In this document: positions 10,328 through 23,758 of the stretch, in pieces
Position numbering within the stretch: the first letter of the stretch is position 1
How the letters are laid out: each line of letters begins with the position of its first letter
Assembly: GCF_000091045.1 (NCBI RefSeq)
Contig: NC_006693.1
Coordinates: forward strand, 186,001-250,000
DNA length: 64,000 nucleotides
Direction: 5' to 3'
Origin: Cryptococcus deneoformans JEC21
Lineage: Eukaryota > Basidiomycota > Tremellomycetes > Tremellales > Cryptococcaceae
Notes under the pieces: generated by a model
Told to the model about the DNA's origin: nothing
Seen by the model: the letters and a program-made list of their open reading frames with translations, nothing else
The model's database searches: none
Program-made: the position numbers and the translations under genes

Positions 10328-13300
10328 CTAATAAGGCAATCCGCCCCCACCCCCTGCTCCAGGCTCGTCCAAATCCTGATAGCTCACCCTCCCTCTCCTA
10401 GCTCGTGGATCTTCTCCTCCAGGCGGAGGAGGCGGCAGCGGCGCCAGATTCGCTGGACTGGGTGCGTATCCTCCCATCCTACCTGCCAACTGTCCTCCCC
10501 CTCTTGACGGAGTTGACATCGCTCCTCCTCCTCCTCCCACCCCGCCAGCACCGACACCGGCACCGGAACCAGCCGCCATCGGGCTCGCGTTTACGCCGCC
10601 GCCCGTCCCTCCACCCATTCCTGTGCCGATGCCCATCCCCATCTGACCCATCATCATCGCCTGCTGCATCTGAAGCATCATCATCATTTGCTGCTGCATC
10701 AGATTAAACTGTCCGTGCCCCTGGCCGCTCGGTGTACCGTGTCCGCCGCCGGGGTTCATACCCATACCCATACTCATGGGCATACCGTTCATCTGCGCGT
10801 GGTTAAACGCCGCGCCGGCGACAGAAGGATCAAATGGATTGAGGGGGAGAGATGAAGGGTGAGAAGGGTTGAGTGGGTTCGATGATGATGCAGGAAGCTT
10901 GTCGTCGATCGCAGCGAGGGTGGAGACGGAAGGCTGGATGTGTTGCGGGTCAAGCACAAAGTTGTTGAGATACAGCACCTGTTTTTTTTTTTCAGCCAAT
11001 CCGTTAGTTACCCCTTCAACACGAGCGCTTTCACGCAGAGAAACAAGATGCCAGAAAAGTGTTACAACAACTTACATCATCGATCCGTCCCTGTGTCACA
11101 TCCGTGTGCTTCGTCGTAATGTGCTTGATCACAAACTCGGGCGCCCTGAACAGCTTGTTACACTCCTTGCACCTATACTTGCTCTGCTCCTCCTGCTTAA
11201 TCAACGGCGCACACAGCTTCTTCAACTCCTCTTCCGGATCACGACCTCCATAATCGCCTAGACGTAAACCACCTTCCTCTTCTGGAAGGTTAAGAGCAGC
11301 AGACGGGATGAGAAGGGGTGCGATTCGAAGATCATGAGATTCGATCCATTTTTCCTCGGCTGTCTTTTGCGGGAAAGTGTTTTTCCGCGATTTGCGCTCC
11401 CTTTCACGGTCGGATCGGTCGTTGGCGGCGGCGTTGGAGGGATGAGCGGCGGGGAGAGTCTTGCTCTGATCTTGACCATCTTCACGCATCTCGCGATCGT
11501 CATCGTTCACTTCCTTTCCCACTTCCTCTCCCTCGGCCTCCTTTTCCTCCTCCTCCTTCTCGACCTCCACCTCGGCCTTGAGCTCGGTACCACCGTCCGC
11601 GCCGTCAACAACTTCAGACTTTACGACGTCCTCCACCTCTGCTCGGGCATGTTCCTCCGTATCATGCTCACGTTCATGCTCATGCTCGTGCTCGTGCTCA
11701 GCGGTGGACGACGAAGGGTGGGCTCGGACGTGGGCAATGCATTTACGTTGGAGCTCTTCCATAAACGCACATGGGGCGATGCAGTAGTAACATGTGGAGA
11801 GACCGTGTCGGAGGTAGGCGATCCATTGATCGAGAGTGATTTTGGCCTGCACAAGAGCTGGTTTTAGGTATACCCATTAGAGAAAAAATAGGTATCAACT
11901 CACCTTTTGAACTTTTTGTTCCTCGTCCAAGTCTTCCCCTGTTAACCCTCGTTCTTCGACCATTTTCATAATGATCTCTTCCACTACATCACTCCCCTTT
12001 TCACTGAGACCCAGAGACTTGGCCACTTTAGGCTTTTCTTCAGCCGCCTCGTCCTCCACCTTGACATCGCCTTCCGGCTTCGTCTTTTCACCTTCACCCT
12101 CAACAACCGACTCTTCATCATCGCCCAATAATTCTTCTTCCAGCTTGAGGGCAAGGGATTTGGCTCTTGTGCCGTCAAGTAAAAGTCGATCAAGATTACT
12201 GACACTGAGCGGAGCAATACGGACGCGGCCGATGGTGGGTGTGGTATTAATCGTGAGGTGGAATGTGAATCCTTCAATCTAAAAGCGTCAGCTCGGCAAA
12301 CAGTATATAGAAACACACCTTTGTAGAATCAAGCTGCTCAATTACTTTGGAAACGTCCGTATCTTCGGCATATTGTGCCCAGGCTACTCGATGAAAACTT
12401 CGCTTCTGAGATGGGTCACTGATCGCGAGCCACTGGAATCCAGGCACTCTGGAAAAAAGCTACGAAGAGTGAGTGAGTGATAGTCACATGGAGACAAAAC
12501 TCACATCTTCAAGGGCTTTGCGACTGCAATTAGGTGGAACAGTCTTGACAAAGACTTGCTTCGTCCTTGGTGCAATCTCTACTCTCACAGCGCCATCTTC
12601 TCCCCATTCTCCCTTATCACCCAGTGCTCTGTTCAAACCTTCTGGCTCGTCTTCGTCGAGCTTTACACCGGGGACATCCTCGATCTGATCGTATGATACG
12701 TGGTCGTGGGCACCCGACCGAAGTTCAGAAATGTATTGCGCGACTTGAGGGATACGACCTTGACGGTTAAGTCTGCGTCGGAGTGCAACGTATTCGGGAA
12801 AGTGAAGATATTTTTCTTTGAACCAGGCGGAATCGCGATGTGTAAGGAAAAGAGCATAAAGCTGGCGAGATGTAAACTCCTTTCGATACCTCTCATACCG
12901 CTTCGCCATGCCAACTTTTTCTTTTGCCTCTTGTTCCGTCGCTTGCCCACTCTCAATCATCTCTTTGTGCTTTCTTGTCTCCTCCTCATCCACCCTGGCC
13001 GTCTGCGGGTGACTTGTCCTGAACCACTCGGCAAAAGTCCTAAACGGGAGAAGCGTTTCGATTGACGCAGGGTCAGGAATGTTGAATCGCGGTGGAGGAG
13101 GCGAAGGAGAGTTGAGTCGGGGACGGTGAGAAGGCCCGAGAGGCGACGGTGACCGTCGGCGTTTTGGTCGGTCAAAGTCGTCTTCCCAGTGACCGCGGCT
13201 TTCCCTTCGGGGCGGGTACTCATCCCATTCCCGCCTTCGCTCCCTATCCTCAGGCTCCGGATCTAGTTCTCGTCGAGGTAGCTCTCGTTCTTTCCCTCTT

Positions 13301-13461
13301 CCCCTCTCCCATTCAACGCGTGAAGGTGAAAGCGCCATGGCTAGAGTCGGAGAAGTGGTGCTGGGAAGAGGCGCAATGTCGGAATGGCGGTGAGGGATAG
13401 GTGCAAAGCCACCGCGGGTAAAACCTGGCTTAGGTGATGTTTGTTCGGCGGGTTCAGACAT
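10328..13461 (-). CDS. ARS2: ARS2/Serrate RNA-processing zinc-finger protein
   Basis: Five exons on the minus strand: 12505-13461, 12319-12459, 11904-12278, 11076-11846 and 10328-10978; every exon is a multiple of three and the product is 964 residues. The N-terminus is Arg/Ser/Pro-rich. It is followed by the conserved ARS2 core (AKRYERYRKEFTSRQLYALF, AWFKEKYLHFPEY), an RRM-like middle (VPGFQWLAISDPSQKRSFHR) and an acidic Glu/Lys region. A single C2H2 finger (KYRCKECNKLFRAPEFVIKH, then H) and the trailing VLYLNNFVLDP segment match the family, and the tail is Gly/Met/Pro-rich. ARS2 bridges the nuclear cap-binding complex to processing or decay machinery for capped RNAs. The last intron has an A-run just before its acceptor. 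Domain order and length fit the family well. Confidence 0.9.
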
Positions 13462-14388
13462 GGCGACTGGATTGGAGCAAACGGATATGCTTGATGAGCG
13501 CTCGTTCGGACATGTTAAGAGTCAAAAAAGTACCTTTGTTTATAGAATGTACACCGGCAACGATGTATGGGTTGTGGAGAGAGTGCTTATACTCAAAAGA
13601 CAAATACGCGAACGAGCCAGTACTCGGATATTCGGCATTTCATTGTGTGGCGCGTAGTCGTCTCACTCAACCTACCTCTGCTCCCGATTGCTCTTCGTCG
13701 TATTTTACCCGCATGCAAGCCCCGTAGATGCTTATACTTCTTTATTATGCACAAGACTGAGTGTATTCTATCCATTCACCGCATGCTATCTGACTCTAAC
13801 ATTAAGCAGCTGTTATAAGGAACCTCTGCAAGTGGAAATCGACTCCGAAATGGTACAATCAAAAGAAAGCCGCGCGCGCGGAAATACAGTGGGAGACTTG
13901 TGAACTTTGACTATGCTCATTCCCTTTTTCTAATAGTGGCAAGTTGATTGTGAGCTATTCTCCAGCACTCCATGGGTATGCTGGTAGTGATGGGTTGCTT
14001 GTTATGACGTTCTTAAACTTCTATTAGGTTTTTCGAGAGAATGGTTAAATGCTTTATTTATTAGTATTAGTATTTCCCTTGCTTCTATCTTGGGCTGTAG
14101 ACAAAAATATAACATCAATTATATGATCCTAACTAAAAAGTGGTAAAGGTTTTATAGAACTGCAATAAATTCTTAAAAAAGTCTGCGGCTTCAAATAATG
14201 TCCGTATAACGTCCATATGCTCCAAGTATGATGTACAACAAGACCGCTACTCGTACACCCCCTAAACCGTATTTGACACCGAAAAGCTAGCGACCATAGA
14301 TCGGCATTATATCCATTCTCCTCTCTAACGACCTATTCCAACCGCCCCGAGCATCCCGGCAAATTATGGGTGGAGTTCCTCGCTCTTA
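13462..14388. promoter_or_regulatory. Spacer: ARS2 promoter and 3' flank of the glycoprotein gene
   Basis: 927 bp upstream of ARS2 (minus) and downstream of the next minus-strand gene. Bases 14030-14180 are AT-rich. Short open frames here have no detectable domain; nothing else recognised. Confidence 0.4.
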
Positions 14389-16138
14389 TCAAATAAAGAA
14401 CGAAAATGCGAACATTCCAGCTATGCAAACACTCGCGATCCCCATCCCCTCGATAGCCTTTGGATATCCGTTGGATTGGGCATTGTTGAGGGCTGTTGTT
14501 GTCGCAGCATTAGATGAAGATGAAGACGTGGACGAAAAGGACGGGACAGAAGATGAGGAGGCGGAAGTGATGATAGTGGTGGTGGTCGCTACAGTGCTCA
14601 AGTTTGAAAGGGTGGAGGTGGCAGATGCGAAGACGGTGGTGTTTGAAGGTGAGGTGTAGGACGTGTACGATGTAGTGGAATCTATTGCTGAAATTGAGCT
14701 CGGGCTGTTCGTCTCTTCTGCACTACTGGAGCTCCGCGTCGTTGTCGCTGCTGACACAACAGCGCCTTGGCCAATGTTGGCGTTACCCCCACCAACTGAC
14801 GAATAAACCTGACACTCGGAAGTTGCCCCAGCCGGATGAGGCGCCGGGGTCGTAGGGTCGCCTTGACGGAAAGTGGAACCAGAGTAGACACCTGGTGCTT
14901 CTTCAGTGGGTTCACCGAGACAAGAGTCGAAGCCGGGGGACATGTCGCCTGGGATTGTGAAGCTGCAGCTTACTATAGCATGAAATGGGTGAGATCTCAA
15001 TGAAGGGTAAAAGAGGAGAAAAGAGAACTCACAAACGTCGTAGATGTGTTGGCAATAAGCGGCAGCGTCTGGGGTAAACAGGGATCAGCGTCGAAAGCCA
15101 GGTGCCGTCACGGGGGAAAGCTTACTGTCTCCGTCCCGACATGCTCGTATGCAGAATTCATCTTCGAACAGAGCAGTAAGTCAGCACTAGAAGCTAAGGT
15201 GGGAAGATGGCACAATGGACTGGGGAAGAAAACATACCTGCAGACATGAAGCTAGTCCACTCGTGAGTTTGCTCATAAGATCCCGTGAAAGCATTGGTGA
15301 ATACTAAACCACCTTGCGGGTTACCGAGGCCGGTCCAAGCTGTTGGCGATTAAGTCAGTAAGCTGCCGTATCAACTGTGGACGAATGGGTAGGTGGGGCT
15401 AGTAGAATTATGTAGACATACAGTGCGGCTACGGAGCAAGTTATCAGCCAGCTATCCCCTAAAATGAACGAATAGACTTACGTCGAGTTCACCACCGTCA
15501 TCTCCTGCAGGAATCAAAAGTTTGGTAAGCTTAGGGGTTACAAGGTACCATTAGCATGCATCCATCATAAATATAACCTCCCTTTGTTGGATTCTAGAGC
15601 CCACTTACATCTCCGACGCCAGTGACTTGGACGTACGAGACCTTTTCGCTTAGGACTTTAACAAAATGGGCGCCTGTAATTGAACCGGGAGGAATGAGAC
15701 GTGTGCCATAACCGTCCTTCAAGCAATAGCTATAAAGGTGCGATATTTTTAGCGTGACTTCAATTTATCAGTCCCCACAATGGTCACGCGACTGCACTCC
15801 ATGCAGTTCCCGGTCCATCGCTCTTCCCCTTCACAGCGGTAATGGGAGAACATAACCCACCTAACGACTATCTGTTCCACATTCCCAATTTTACTAGTTC
15901 CATCTCCTTCATTACTTGTTGTCTCCGGGGGTCCCCAGAGACAGAAATCGTCTACTCCATTGACGTACACATTCTGACATTTTGAATCTTGGGAGGATGA
16001 TGTCCCGCAGGCATTGGTGCCATATTGGCCTTGTTCAGTTGTTTCTGGCAGCGAGTAAGGTGAATAGGTTGCAGTGTATTGAGAGAGGGCGGGAGCGATA
16101 AGAAAAAGAAGTGGGACGAGATGGTGGAGACTAGACAT
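14389..16138 (-). CDS. GPI-anchored secreted protein, macrophage-activating-glycoprotein type
   Basis: Eight exons on the minus strand: 15861-16138, 15609-15729, 15482-15529, 15422-15428, 15238-15339, 15126-15161, 15033-15068 and 14389-14972; phases agree and give 403 residues. Residues 1-19 are a signal peptide ending near ALSQ. The mature domain has the Cys pattern of the basidiomycete family annotated as macrophage-activating glycoprotein (YGTNACGTSSSQDSKCQNVY, VDDFCLWGPPE, DEFCIRACRDGD, YCQHIYDV, FDSCLGEPTEEAPGVYSG). A Ser/Thr-rich stretch of ~130 residues follows, typical of O-glycosylation. The C-terminus is hydrophobic (GIASVCIAGMFAFSFFI), a GPI-attachment signal. Expected location is plasma membrane or wall. 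Exon 4 is only 7 nt (CCGCACT); it is required to keep the conserved ELDPHS...GLGNP segment in frame. Two acceptors end AAG, so those junctions are slightly less certain. Confidence 0.82.
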
Positions 16139-18438
16139 GATCGTCGAATGATGACATGCAAGATAATGGGGAAGATAGATATAATTTGATTGAGAAAATG
16201 AAGCGGGTGTGGGGAAAAGATAACTATGGGATAGTAAACGAAGTAATTGATTATAAGTACATTATACAGCTGTGTCTACGATCATTTGGCAGACCGAGAG
16301 TTGAAGATATCGTTGCCGCACAATCGCTTCTCCGCCTCCATCTTCCACGGACAAAAACAAACAAACAAACAAACGTAACGTAGAGCGAACTAGCTCAGTC
16401 TGCGGACGTGCCTGCGTTCCTATTTCATATCGCCCTATAGCCGAACCTGATTTTCGGGACATTAAATATCCATTAGTCACCAAAGCGTTTCGAACTTGCG
16501 GCAATAAAACTGAGGATATGAAGCGGTAAGCTACTTTCAGATCTGGGAACATTTTGCCTCGTCCTTTTGTTGTGAATCCGAGTACGTACCATTAACCATG
16601 ATAAGCCGTCGTCGATAGCTCGTCACCAGTGTCTGACACCTGTACTAATTAATATAAAGTACATCAAAAAGTCTCGGTTATATCCGACGCGCTGCCAATC
16701 ATGTCTTCCATTGTTTTTGGAGCAAACTTCTCGATATGTAGCAAAGTTTTCTGCACGTATATGCAAACGTTAACTACACTGCCTCTAGGGGCATTACATA
16801 CTGTTATACATAGCGCAAGGGGACCGCGAGAAGACCGACGACGAGGAAGGGAGGGTCCTTATTCCTTACGTAACGAATCTAATCTGACTACTGTTCTCAC
16901 CATTCATAACCTTTTCCTTCGTTGACCCGTAACCGCCACCACCACAACCCTCCAACAAACGAGTGCAAGATAGGCTCATCTAGCTTCAGACTATGTGCCG
17001 TAATTTGGCGGCATGTATCAATAGCTCCAGATCTGATGTGCCCGATTGTCGATCGAATCCCTTACTTATTATCTTGCATACACTACTAAGCATGCGTCCT
17101 CCACTAGTACAGAGCCCAGCCAGTACAAATGGCTTGCGGTGATATCATATCCGATTTGCCTCCCTCGTCCCTTTAGAGTTAGGACTTAATTACCCTGCTC
17201 TGTTCGGTCTCTCCTCTTAGTCTTATGTTCGCTCTCGCTCTCCTTAGAACGCTGCTTGGTGAGTTTGAGTCCAAAGATCCACACAAATTAAAGTTATAAT
17301 TGATTTTCTCCTGTCGTTCAATAATGGCTCAGGGTATGAGTTATGCTACTTCAACCCGAAGCGTCTATAAACTCCTCTACTCACTTGCCACGCATTTGGA
17401 GAGCCTGAATGCCTAAACTGATCTGTCTGGTATGCTATTCATCGGAAACAAATGCAATGTTACATTTGAAAAGTTTGCTCCAAAGTTTTAAGGCTGGCCG
17501 AGCGTCGGATAAAACCGAGCCTTTTGATTGTACTGTATTTTTAAGTGTCGGAACCTGGTGTCAGAAGCTGCTGGCGTACTACCTTCTGCAGTAGTACTCG
17601 TAGTTACCACCCTCCACTTTTTGCCCGACGGTCGGTCCGTGCGTCCGTCAAAGATTGCGTCAACCGCGTTTGCCTTTCATTCATCCATCCATCCATCCAT
17701 CCTCCTTCCTTCGTTGTTGCATCACTTTCTCAACCTTCTTTCCATCTTCTCCATGGATTATCCCTTCCTTCGTACTTCCAAACTATACTCCATACGTCTT
17801 TCTGAGAGCTCGAAGGAAGCCTGGAAGACAAGACTTGTTAATTGTGGAGTTCGACTTAACAGTCTTGAGTACGTCTTCTTCATTCGTCATCTTGGTATAA
17901 TGCGGGGAGCAAGGAAGGCAAGTCTAATGGATTTGCCACCCATATCGAAAAATCCTCGGGTGAACTTGGATGTCGTAACCTTTGTTCTTTTACTTACCTA
18001 CTCAACATTGGTCACGTCGTATTGCACAGCTGATGAGCGCCTCGAAGCGAGATCGTATATAGTTCAATTTAGATCGGATTATAACCAGTTGAAGAAATCA
18101 CTTGTGAGTAGAATCGTTTGCTTTCCGACATCGATATTCTTCTGCCATTCTACACCCTTATGAAGCTCAGTCTGACTTTCCGTTCCGATAGGCCGCCCTA
18201 AGTCGGCAATCGTTACAGTCATTATTAAGCACCTTCTGTATAAGGGCACGGACATCCAAATAAGTAGGTTGTAGCCTCCCTGTCTTAGAACCTTCCTGTT
18301 GCTTTTCAATTGAGCTTGTTGGGCTCATGTTTACCCTGTCTGTTCATCCCCACCTGCCAATTCTCGTGGTTGTCGCTAACTCTGGGTTACTCAGGAAACC
18401 CCAGGAATTTAGAATTGCTGCCTTAATCCCTTTATAAG
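16139..18438. promoter_or_regulatory. Long divergent spacer between the glycoprotein and coiled-coil genes
   Basis: 2.3 kb between start codons at 16138 (minus) and 18439 (plus). It holds an AAAC microsatellite (16353-16374) and an ATCC microsatellite (about 17680-17702). A 211-codon frame at 17528-18163 has no domain or coding bias I can defend. An unseen non-coding transcript is possible, but I see no direct sign of one. Confidence 0.4.
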
Positions 18439-21400
18439 ATGGATCCTGACTTGGAAGACATCGGTTTCTCCTTCGCCAAGCCTGACTGTGCTCCCAAAAA
18501 TTCATTTGAATCCATACGATCTATGAAGCCCTTCCTTCCTTCCAACTCAAATGCGGCTAGCAACAATTACACCCGTCTTCCAGGCAGAAATACTGGGTCT
18601 GACTCGTCGTCATCTGCGGCAACGATTGCAGCAAGGCCTCATGGGATGTTCCCCTCCTTTCGTTTCCAGAACGCCCATCCTCTCTCACAAAGCATCTTAC
18701 CTGAAAATTCCCATTCACCGTCCTCAGTTTCGACGGGGGCAGTTACTGCGGCCTCCGCTGATGGGGTCGTGGCCTCAAAGTCACCCTCAGCTACCGCTCC
18801 AGAGACGCCGAATGTAAAGGGCAAGGCCTCTACACCTCAACTGCCTTTTGGTGGACCAGGAAGGCGGTTACTACCTACCGAATCCGCCCCTTTCCAAACT
18901 CCTACTTCATCCCGAACACCGTTTGCCTCAAAAGGCTTTAGTCCAGCTCAAACAAACCTTGCTCCCGAACACCAATCATATTCCTCCCTATCTTTACCTT
19001 TTTCCACTCCTAACCCAGCGAAGCAGGGGAACCAGATCATGAGCGGTGCGAATACCCATAAAGTGACGATGGCGACCGAGAATCCACATAGACATAGTCG
19101 TGGATGGGCGGAGCCGCCAATGAAAGATAGGGCCAAAGACGAGGAACTATTTCACCGAGAAGCGCGGGAAGAGGATAAGGAAGTCACCATGGAAGTCGAG
19201 GATGGGCAGACTTATGAACAAGATAATGAAGACGGAACGTTGGAGGTGGAGAAGCGAGAGACTTATGAGTCGACTATTAGACAGGACGAGATGGAAGAGG
19301 ATCGGAGAAACGCATACAATATGGGTCGCAGAGAAGAACGCACGGAAGTAGCAACTGGGCAGCAAAGCCACCCTTCCCACGAAAACAATGGACAAGACAT
19401 AAAGGCCACCTCCCGCCATGACCTATACCAAGACGAGTCCCATGAAGCCCTTTATCCCGAGTCTCTTCCATCCCAAATAGCTGACAGCGGCTTACCATCG
19501 TTTCGACGCGACGCTCACAACTCTTCGGAGCTGCTGGGTCATGGTCCTTCCCTCCCTCCTGCTCAACGACATTGTCACACTAAACATAGTTCTTATAAAA
19601 CTCCCGATCGACCGCCTCCTTCGTCCACTTTCTGTTCCTTGTCCAATCCTAAGCCAGTTCCTCGTTCGATGAGCTTTTTAGAAGGTGTATCCAACCATGA
19701 CATATCTGGCTGTGCAACGGCCATGTTCAAACCTTCGGTTCCGCCACTGACAAAACAGCAACAAAAAAAGGACAATGACGTCGATCAAGGTAGATCTACA
19801 TTGCCAAAAACAACGGCCGATCTGAGAGTTGAGTTGGAGAAGGGGGGCGGATCCGAACAAATGCTTTTGATGATGCTGCAGACGAAGAATGGAGAAATCG
19901 ATAACTTGGTACATTCAATCCATTTTTATTTCATTATATCCCCTTTTTGGCTGACCCTGTGCCGTAGAAAGACGAAATGTTTCGTTTGCAGGAGCTGATT
20001 GGGGCCAAACAATCCTTAAACGATGACCTCGCCCAAGAGACGAAACGTCTAGAAGATATTTACAAACAAAGCGAGCAAATCTGGAAGACTAGTATCGGCA
20101 ACGCTAAAAAATGGAGGGACACCATCAAGCAAAAGTAAACCTAGGACCATTTGGAGCTCTTAGATTTGCTAATTACTGCACGTAGAGAGATGTCTAAAAA
20201 TCAAGCGTTGAAGGAACTCAAAGATGGCTACGACGAACAGAGTCACACCTACTCTGAAGCGCTCGCCAGTCTTTCAAAAGAGTTCATCGCCTTTCGAGAA
20301 GAAAGTATGACGAAAACCAAAGAAGGTGAGTTAGTCGGTGGTTACTGTGTGGGCTTTCAGACGACTGCTTACTGAATAACAAAGATCTCGAGGTACATTC
20401 ATCCACCTTGGCAAATATCCGAACTGCATTGCAAAGCGTTAAAGAAGACCTCACAGCAAACAGTAATGCTGTCGAAGAACTTCAAAATAGTATGTGGCTT
20501 GTTTTCTATAATGATGACCTGTCCCTGAGTATTGTTTCTAGCCAAAAGCCTCAATGCTCATCTGGAAGACGAAATGAAAGCCAAGAACGAAGAGCTCAGT
20601 TTCGCGAGGAATCAGGCGTGAGTTGCTTGACATACTCATGACATCTTCATGTCTTCTATAGCTTACGTTGGATGTGTTAGCTCGGAGCTTCAGGATAAGC
20701 TTAAGACGTTTGAGGAAACACTTGCCCCCAATCTTGAGCGCATGATGGGTGATATGATCCAGTAAGTTGCGGCGCTCAGCCTTTAGAATTAGAAGCTGAA
20801 GTTAGGCCGAAGGGTTAAAGCGTCCGCTTCAACCAATTCACAAGCCTTGGAAGCCGCTTTACTGGCTCAAAAAGAGCTTTACGAGGAACTTTCTGAAAAA
20901 GAAAAGGAGTAAGCCTATCTTTTGCGCAATAGAAGCAATTGCAGCTCGATGTCAGCTGATTGAAATGTAGGAACGTAGCCCTTCGGCAAGAATCTCAAGA
21001 AATCAGATTTGTGAGAGATAACCTCGATAGCCAACTGCGAGAAGCTGCGAACTATTACCACGCCTTGGGTTGTGAAGCGAAAAATCTCAAAGACATGGTG
21101 CAGGAGCTCGAGAGGAAGCATAAAGAAGCTCTGCAGAAGGGTGTAGCGAAAACTGAGACGGTTGAAAGGGAGTGGAAACATAAACTGGAGTTAGCGGATA
21201 CTCATGTTTCGAAGTTAGTATTCTACTGATCTATCACCACCCATTGCACAAATGGCTAATGTCTACTAAGTCTCGAGAAATCACTATCTTCTATCAAAGC
21301 CGACGCCCATTTATTTGCTCAACGTGCTGTCCAGACTGAAACGGATCTCAAGGCTGACCTCGTTGCACGTAGCTCGGAGGGTCAAGCGAGGATACATAGT

Positions 21401-23369
21401 CTTGAGAAGGAGTTGAAGGTTGCTGTGACTGAGCGAGATAAGTTGATTAGGTCGCTTGATGAGACGAGAGCCAGAGAGCAGGTATGTTACTGTTTAAAGC
21501 GAGTGCTCTTCCGTCGAGCTGATAAACAAACAGACTTTGAAAGATAAAATCACCGGCCTGACGCAGTCGACAAAGGAGTCCCAGCTTCAGCTCCAGGGCG
21601 CCCAGGTTTGTTCGCTAAATCCATCGCATCCACCGACTCTGATCAAGCCGTTAATAGGCATCGTTGCAAGACGCTCGAAAACAAGGTCATATCCTAGAAG
21701 ACCAAGTTAAGAGTCTCATTAAGCAACTCGAATCTCGATCGCAGAAGAGCGAAAGTGCGATGGTAAGCTTGCTGTGTATACCTATGACTTCCTGCTTTAT
21801 GCTCTAATCGCTTGTCAAACAGAAGTTCGATGACCATTTTAAGCGCCTTCAAATTAAGCTCGAGGAACTGCAGTCGACGCAAGGTAATATTCTGGAGCTC
21901 GAACGGGCAAAGGCTGAGGTAGAGCTCCATAACGGCTGTATATGCGTCCATTGATGTTGATTATCTTTGTAGGTCATTCATAAGCAATCGCGTATTCAAG
22001 ACTTGCAGAAATCCCTTAACGAGTCTCATTCGACGATCGAAGACATCAATAACGATATTAGACGGCTTCGTCTCACCATAGATCAAATAACAGAGGAAAA
22101 TGGAAGGTTGAAAATTGAGATTGTGGGGCGAGGGCAGAGTGGGAAGGAGCTTGTTGAGCGATGGGAGAGGGATGAGCTTGTGAGTACGCGGGTGTACTAG
22201 TTGTATATACACTAAGTCCGCTTCTCAGAACGCTGAAGAGGTCGTATTGGTCCAGAAGATCACCCAGCAAATACGGCGTGGTGAGCAAGCTATCTGCCGA
22301 CAGGAGCTGGACGAGAAGAGTGGGTCAACCCGCTACGTCTTTCCTCGACCTACGCTGACCAATTTTTTAGGTAACGCCGTGAGGAAGGTATCATGTCTTT
22401 TATTGAATGGTCTGCTATTGAAAGGAGCTTTTACCTGATGGCCTCTTTAGCTCGAATCAAGGTGCAAAAAGCTCGAAGCCCAAATATCCGCGCTCTCGCA
22501 TGGCAGAATGACCAGCAACCTTACTACTCCTAGCGCGCTCAGTGTAAGTTGGTATATGCCGTACATCTCTTGATAGCTCAATAGTCATTTTTAGCGGATC
22601 ACCCATGAAGCGGCGTCTTTGTTGTCCTCACCACTCAGCAATCCCCCTACCTCTAGCACGGCTGCTTCCCACATTGTGAGCTTCCATCCGACAGGGTTGA
22701 CGCTAAATGCATCCAACAGACTGTTCATTCCTCGTCAGACTCACCCAATAGGCCCTCGGCAAAGTCAGCTTCCTCTCCCCTTGCTGCTATCGCCGTTTCG
22801 CACAAGCCATCTGTTGAATCAGCCGTCAACCTCGCACCAACAGCCAACTCCAATTCTACAGCTGCTAACAGCAAGAAACGCCGTTTACTCGACTCCCAGG
22901 ACGTGGACGATAGCGAAGAGTCATTTGGACACGAAGTCATGATCGATGAAATTTTTGCCAACGTAGATGAGGCCCTGTTGAATCACCCGTCATTAACACA
23001 GGGACCCGCGAAGCTCCAGAAGAAGGTGAATCATTGGCATAAGTTCTCGGAAGTGGCAAGTGAAGGCTGCTGACCGAATTAAAGACGCGCTTCGCCGAGA
23101 TCATTGAGCACTCCAGCCCTTCTCCAGACTCGCAACCCGAGGATGCCGACGACCCTATCGATCCCCCGACGTCTCAACCTCAACCCAACCTGCACCAATT
23201 GGCCCCGCCGCCCCCCTCGCAAGTTACTAAGACTTATGCTCGTAACAAGGGTGCTATGAGGGCGCGACCATCTCTGGAGAACGTCACGACGAATTCGGGC
23301 AACGCGAGTGGAGCCACAGGCTACGAAAAAGGAAATCGAAAGTTGAGAGGTGGGCGGAAGAGCTACTGA
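18439..23369 (+). CDS. Large 19-exon coiled-coil protein of unknown function
   Basis: Nineteen exons with consistent phases: 18439-19908, 19968-20134, 20186-20325, 20385-20489, 20542-20617, 20681-20761, 20813-20908, 20971-21213, 21271-21481, 21534-21605, 21658-21762, 21823-21918, 21973-22179, 22229-22319, 22371-22387, 22451-22543, 22595-22675, 22720-23025 and 23085-23369; 1,313 residues. Residues 1-480 are Ser/Pro/Thr-rich and probably disordered, with a Glu-rich patch around 240-310. Residues ~480-1110 are a nearly continuous coiled coil (LEKELKVAVTERDKLIRSLD, QDLQKSLNESHSTIEDINND). The tail is polar, with a basic KKRRLL site and an Arg/Lys-rich end suggesting a nuclear role. The layout (disordered ends, one long central rod) is like spindle-pole or synaptonemal-complex rod proteins, but no sequence motif supports either. 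Introns are as short as 44 nt (22676-22719). Confidence 0.75.
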
Positions 23370-23758
23370 CGTCTCGGTCACTGGGACCCGAAGGACTAAT
23401 TTTATTGTACTAATGTGTTGCTTCCTTTCAAGAACTGTAGCAAATGTTTCGGCGTACTTACTTTGTCCAATCTACTCGAAAATAATTATGTCGATAGCGA
23501 AGCACTAGTGATGTCGCGAGTAATCGGCGGTACCCATATGCAAGATGATGACTATGTGACCTTTGCGAGTGAAAGGAAATTGAAGAACCTTTGAGAATTG
23601 TATGTCACAACAGACCTGCATCTGCACACGCTCTGGGTATAAGGAAAACGACATAAGAGGCAAATCATCTTCTAATCGCAAATCGGTAAAGGTAAGAAGT
23701 GTAAAGGTGTTGGAAAATGAAACAAGAAAGGGAGATGAACGTGTGAAGTAGATACTGT
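23370..23758. other. Convergent 3' spacer
   Basis: 389 bp between the stop codons of the coiled-coil gene (+) and the ArfGAP gene (-). No gene or repeat seen. Confidence 0.5.

Noticed and set aside
17528..18163. 211-codon plus-strand frame in the long divergent spacer
   Set aside because: No domain, starts inside low-complexity sequence, spans microsatellites, and overlapping frames of similar length exist; likely chance.
20135..20144. Ten-base GT...AG segment in the coiled-coil gene
   Set aside because: Far below any spliceable length; the 51-nt intron to 20185 with a GCTAAT branch fits phase and consensus.
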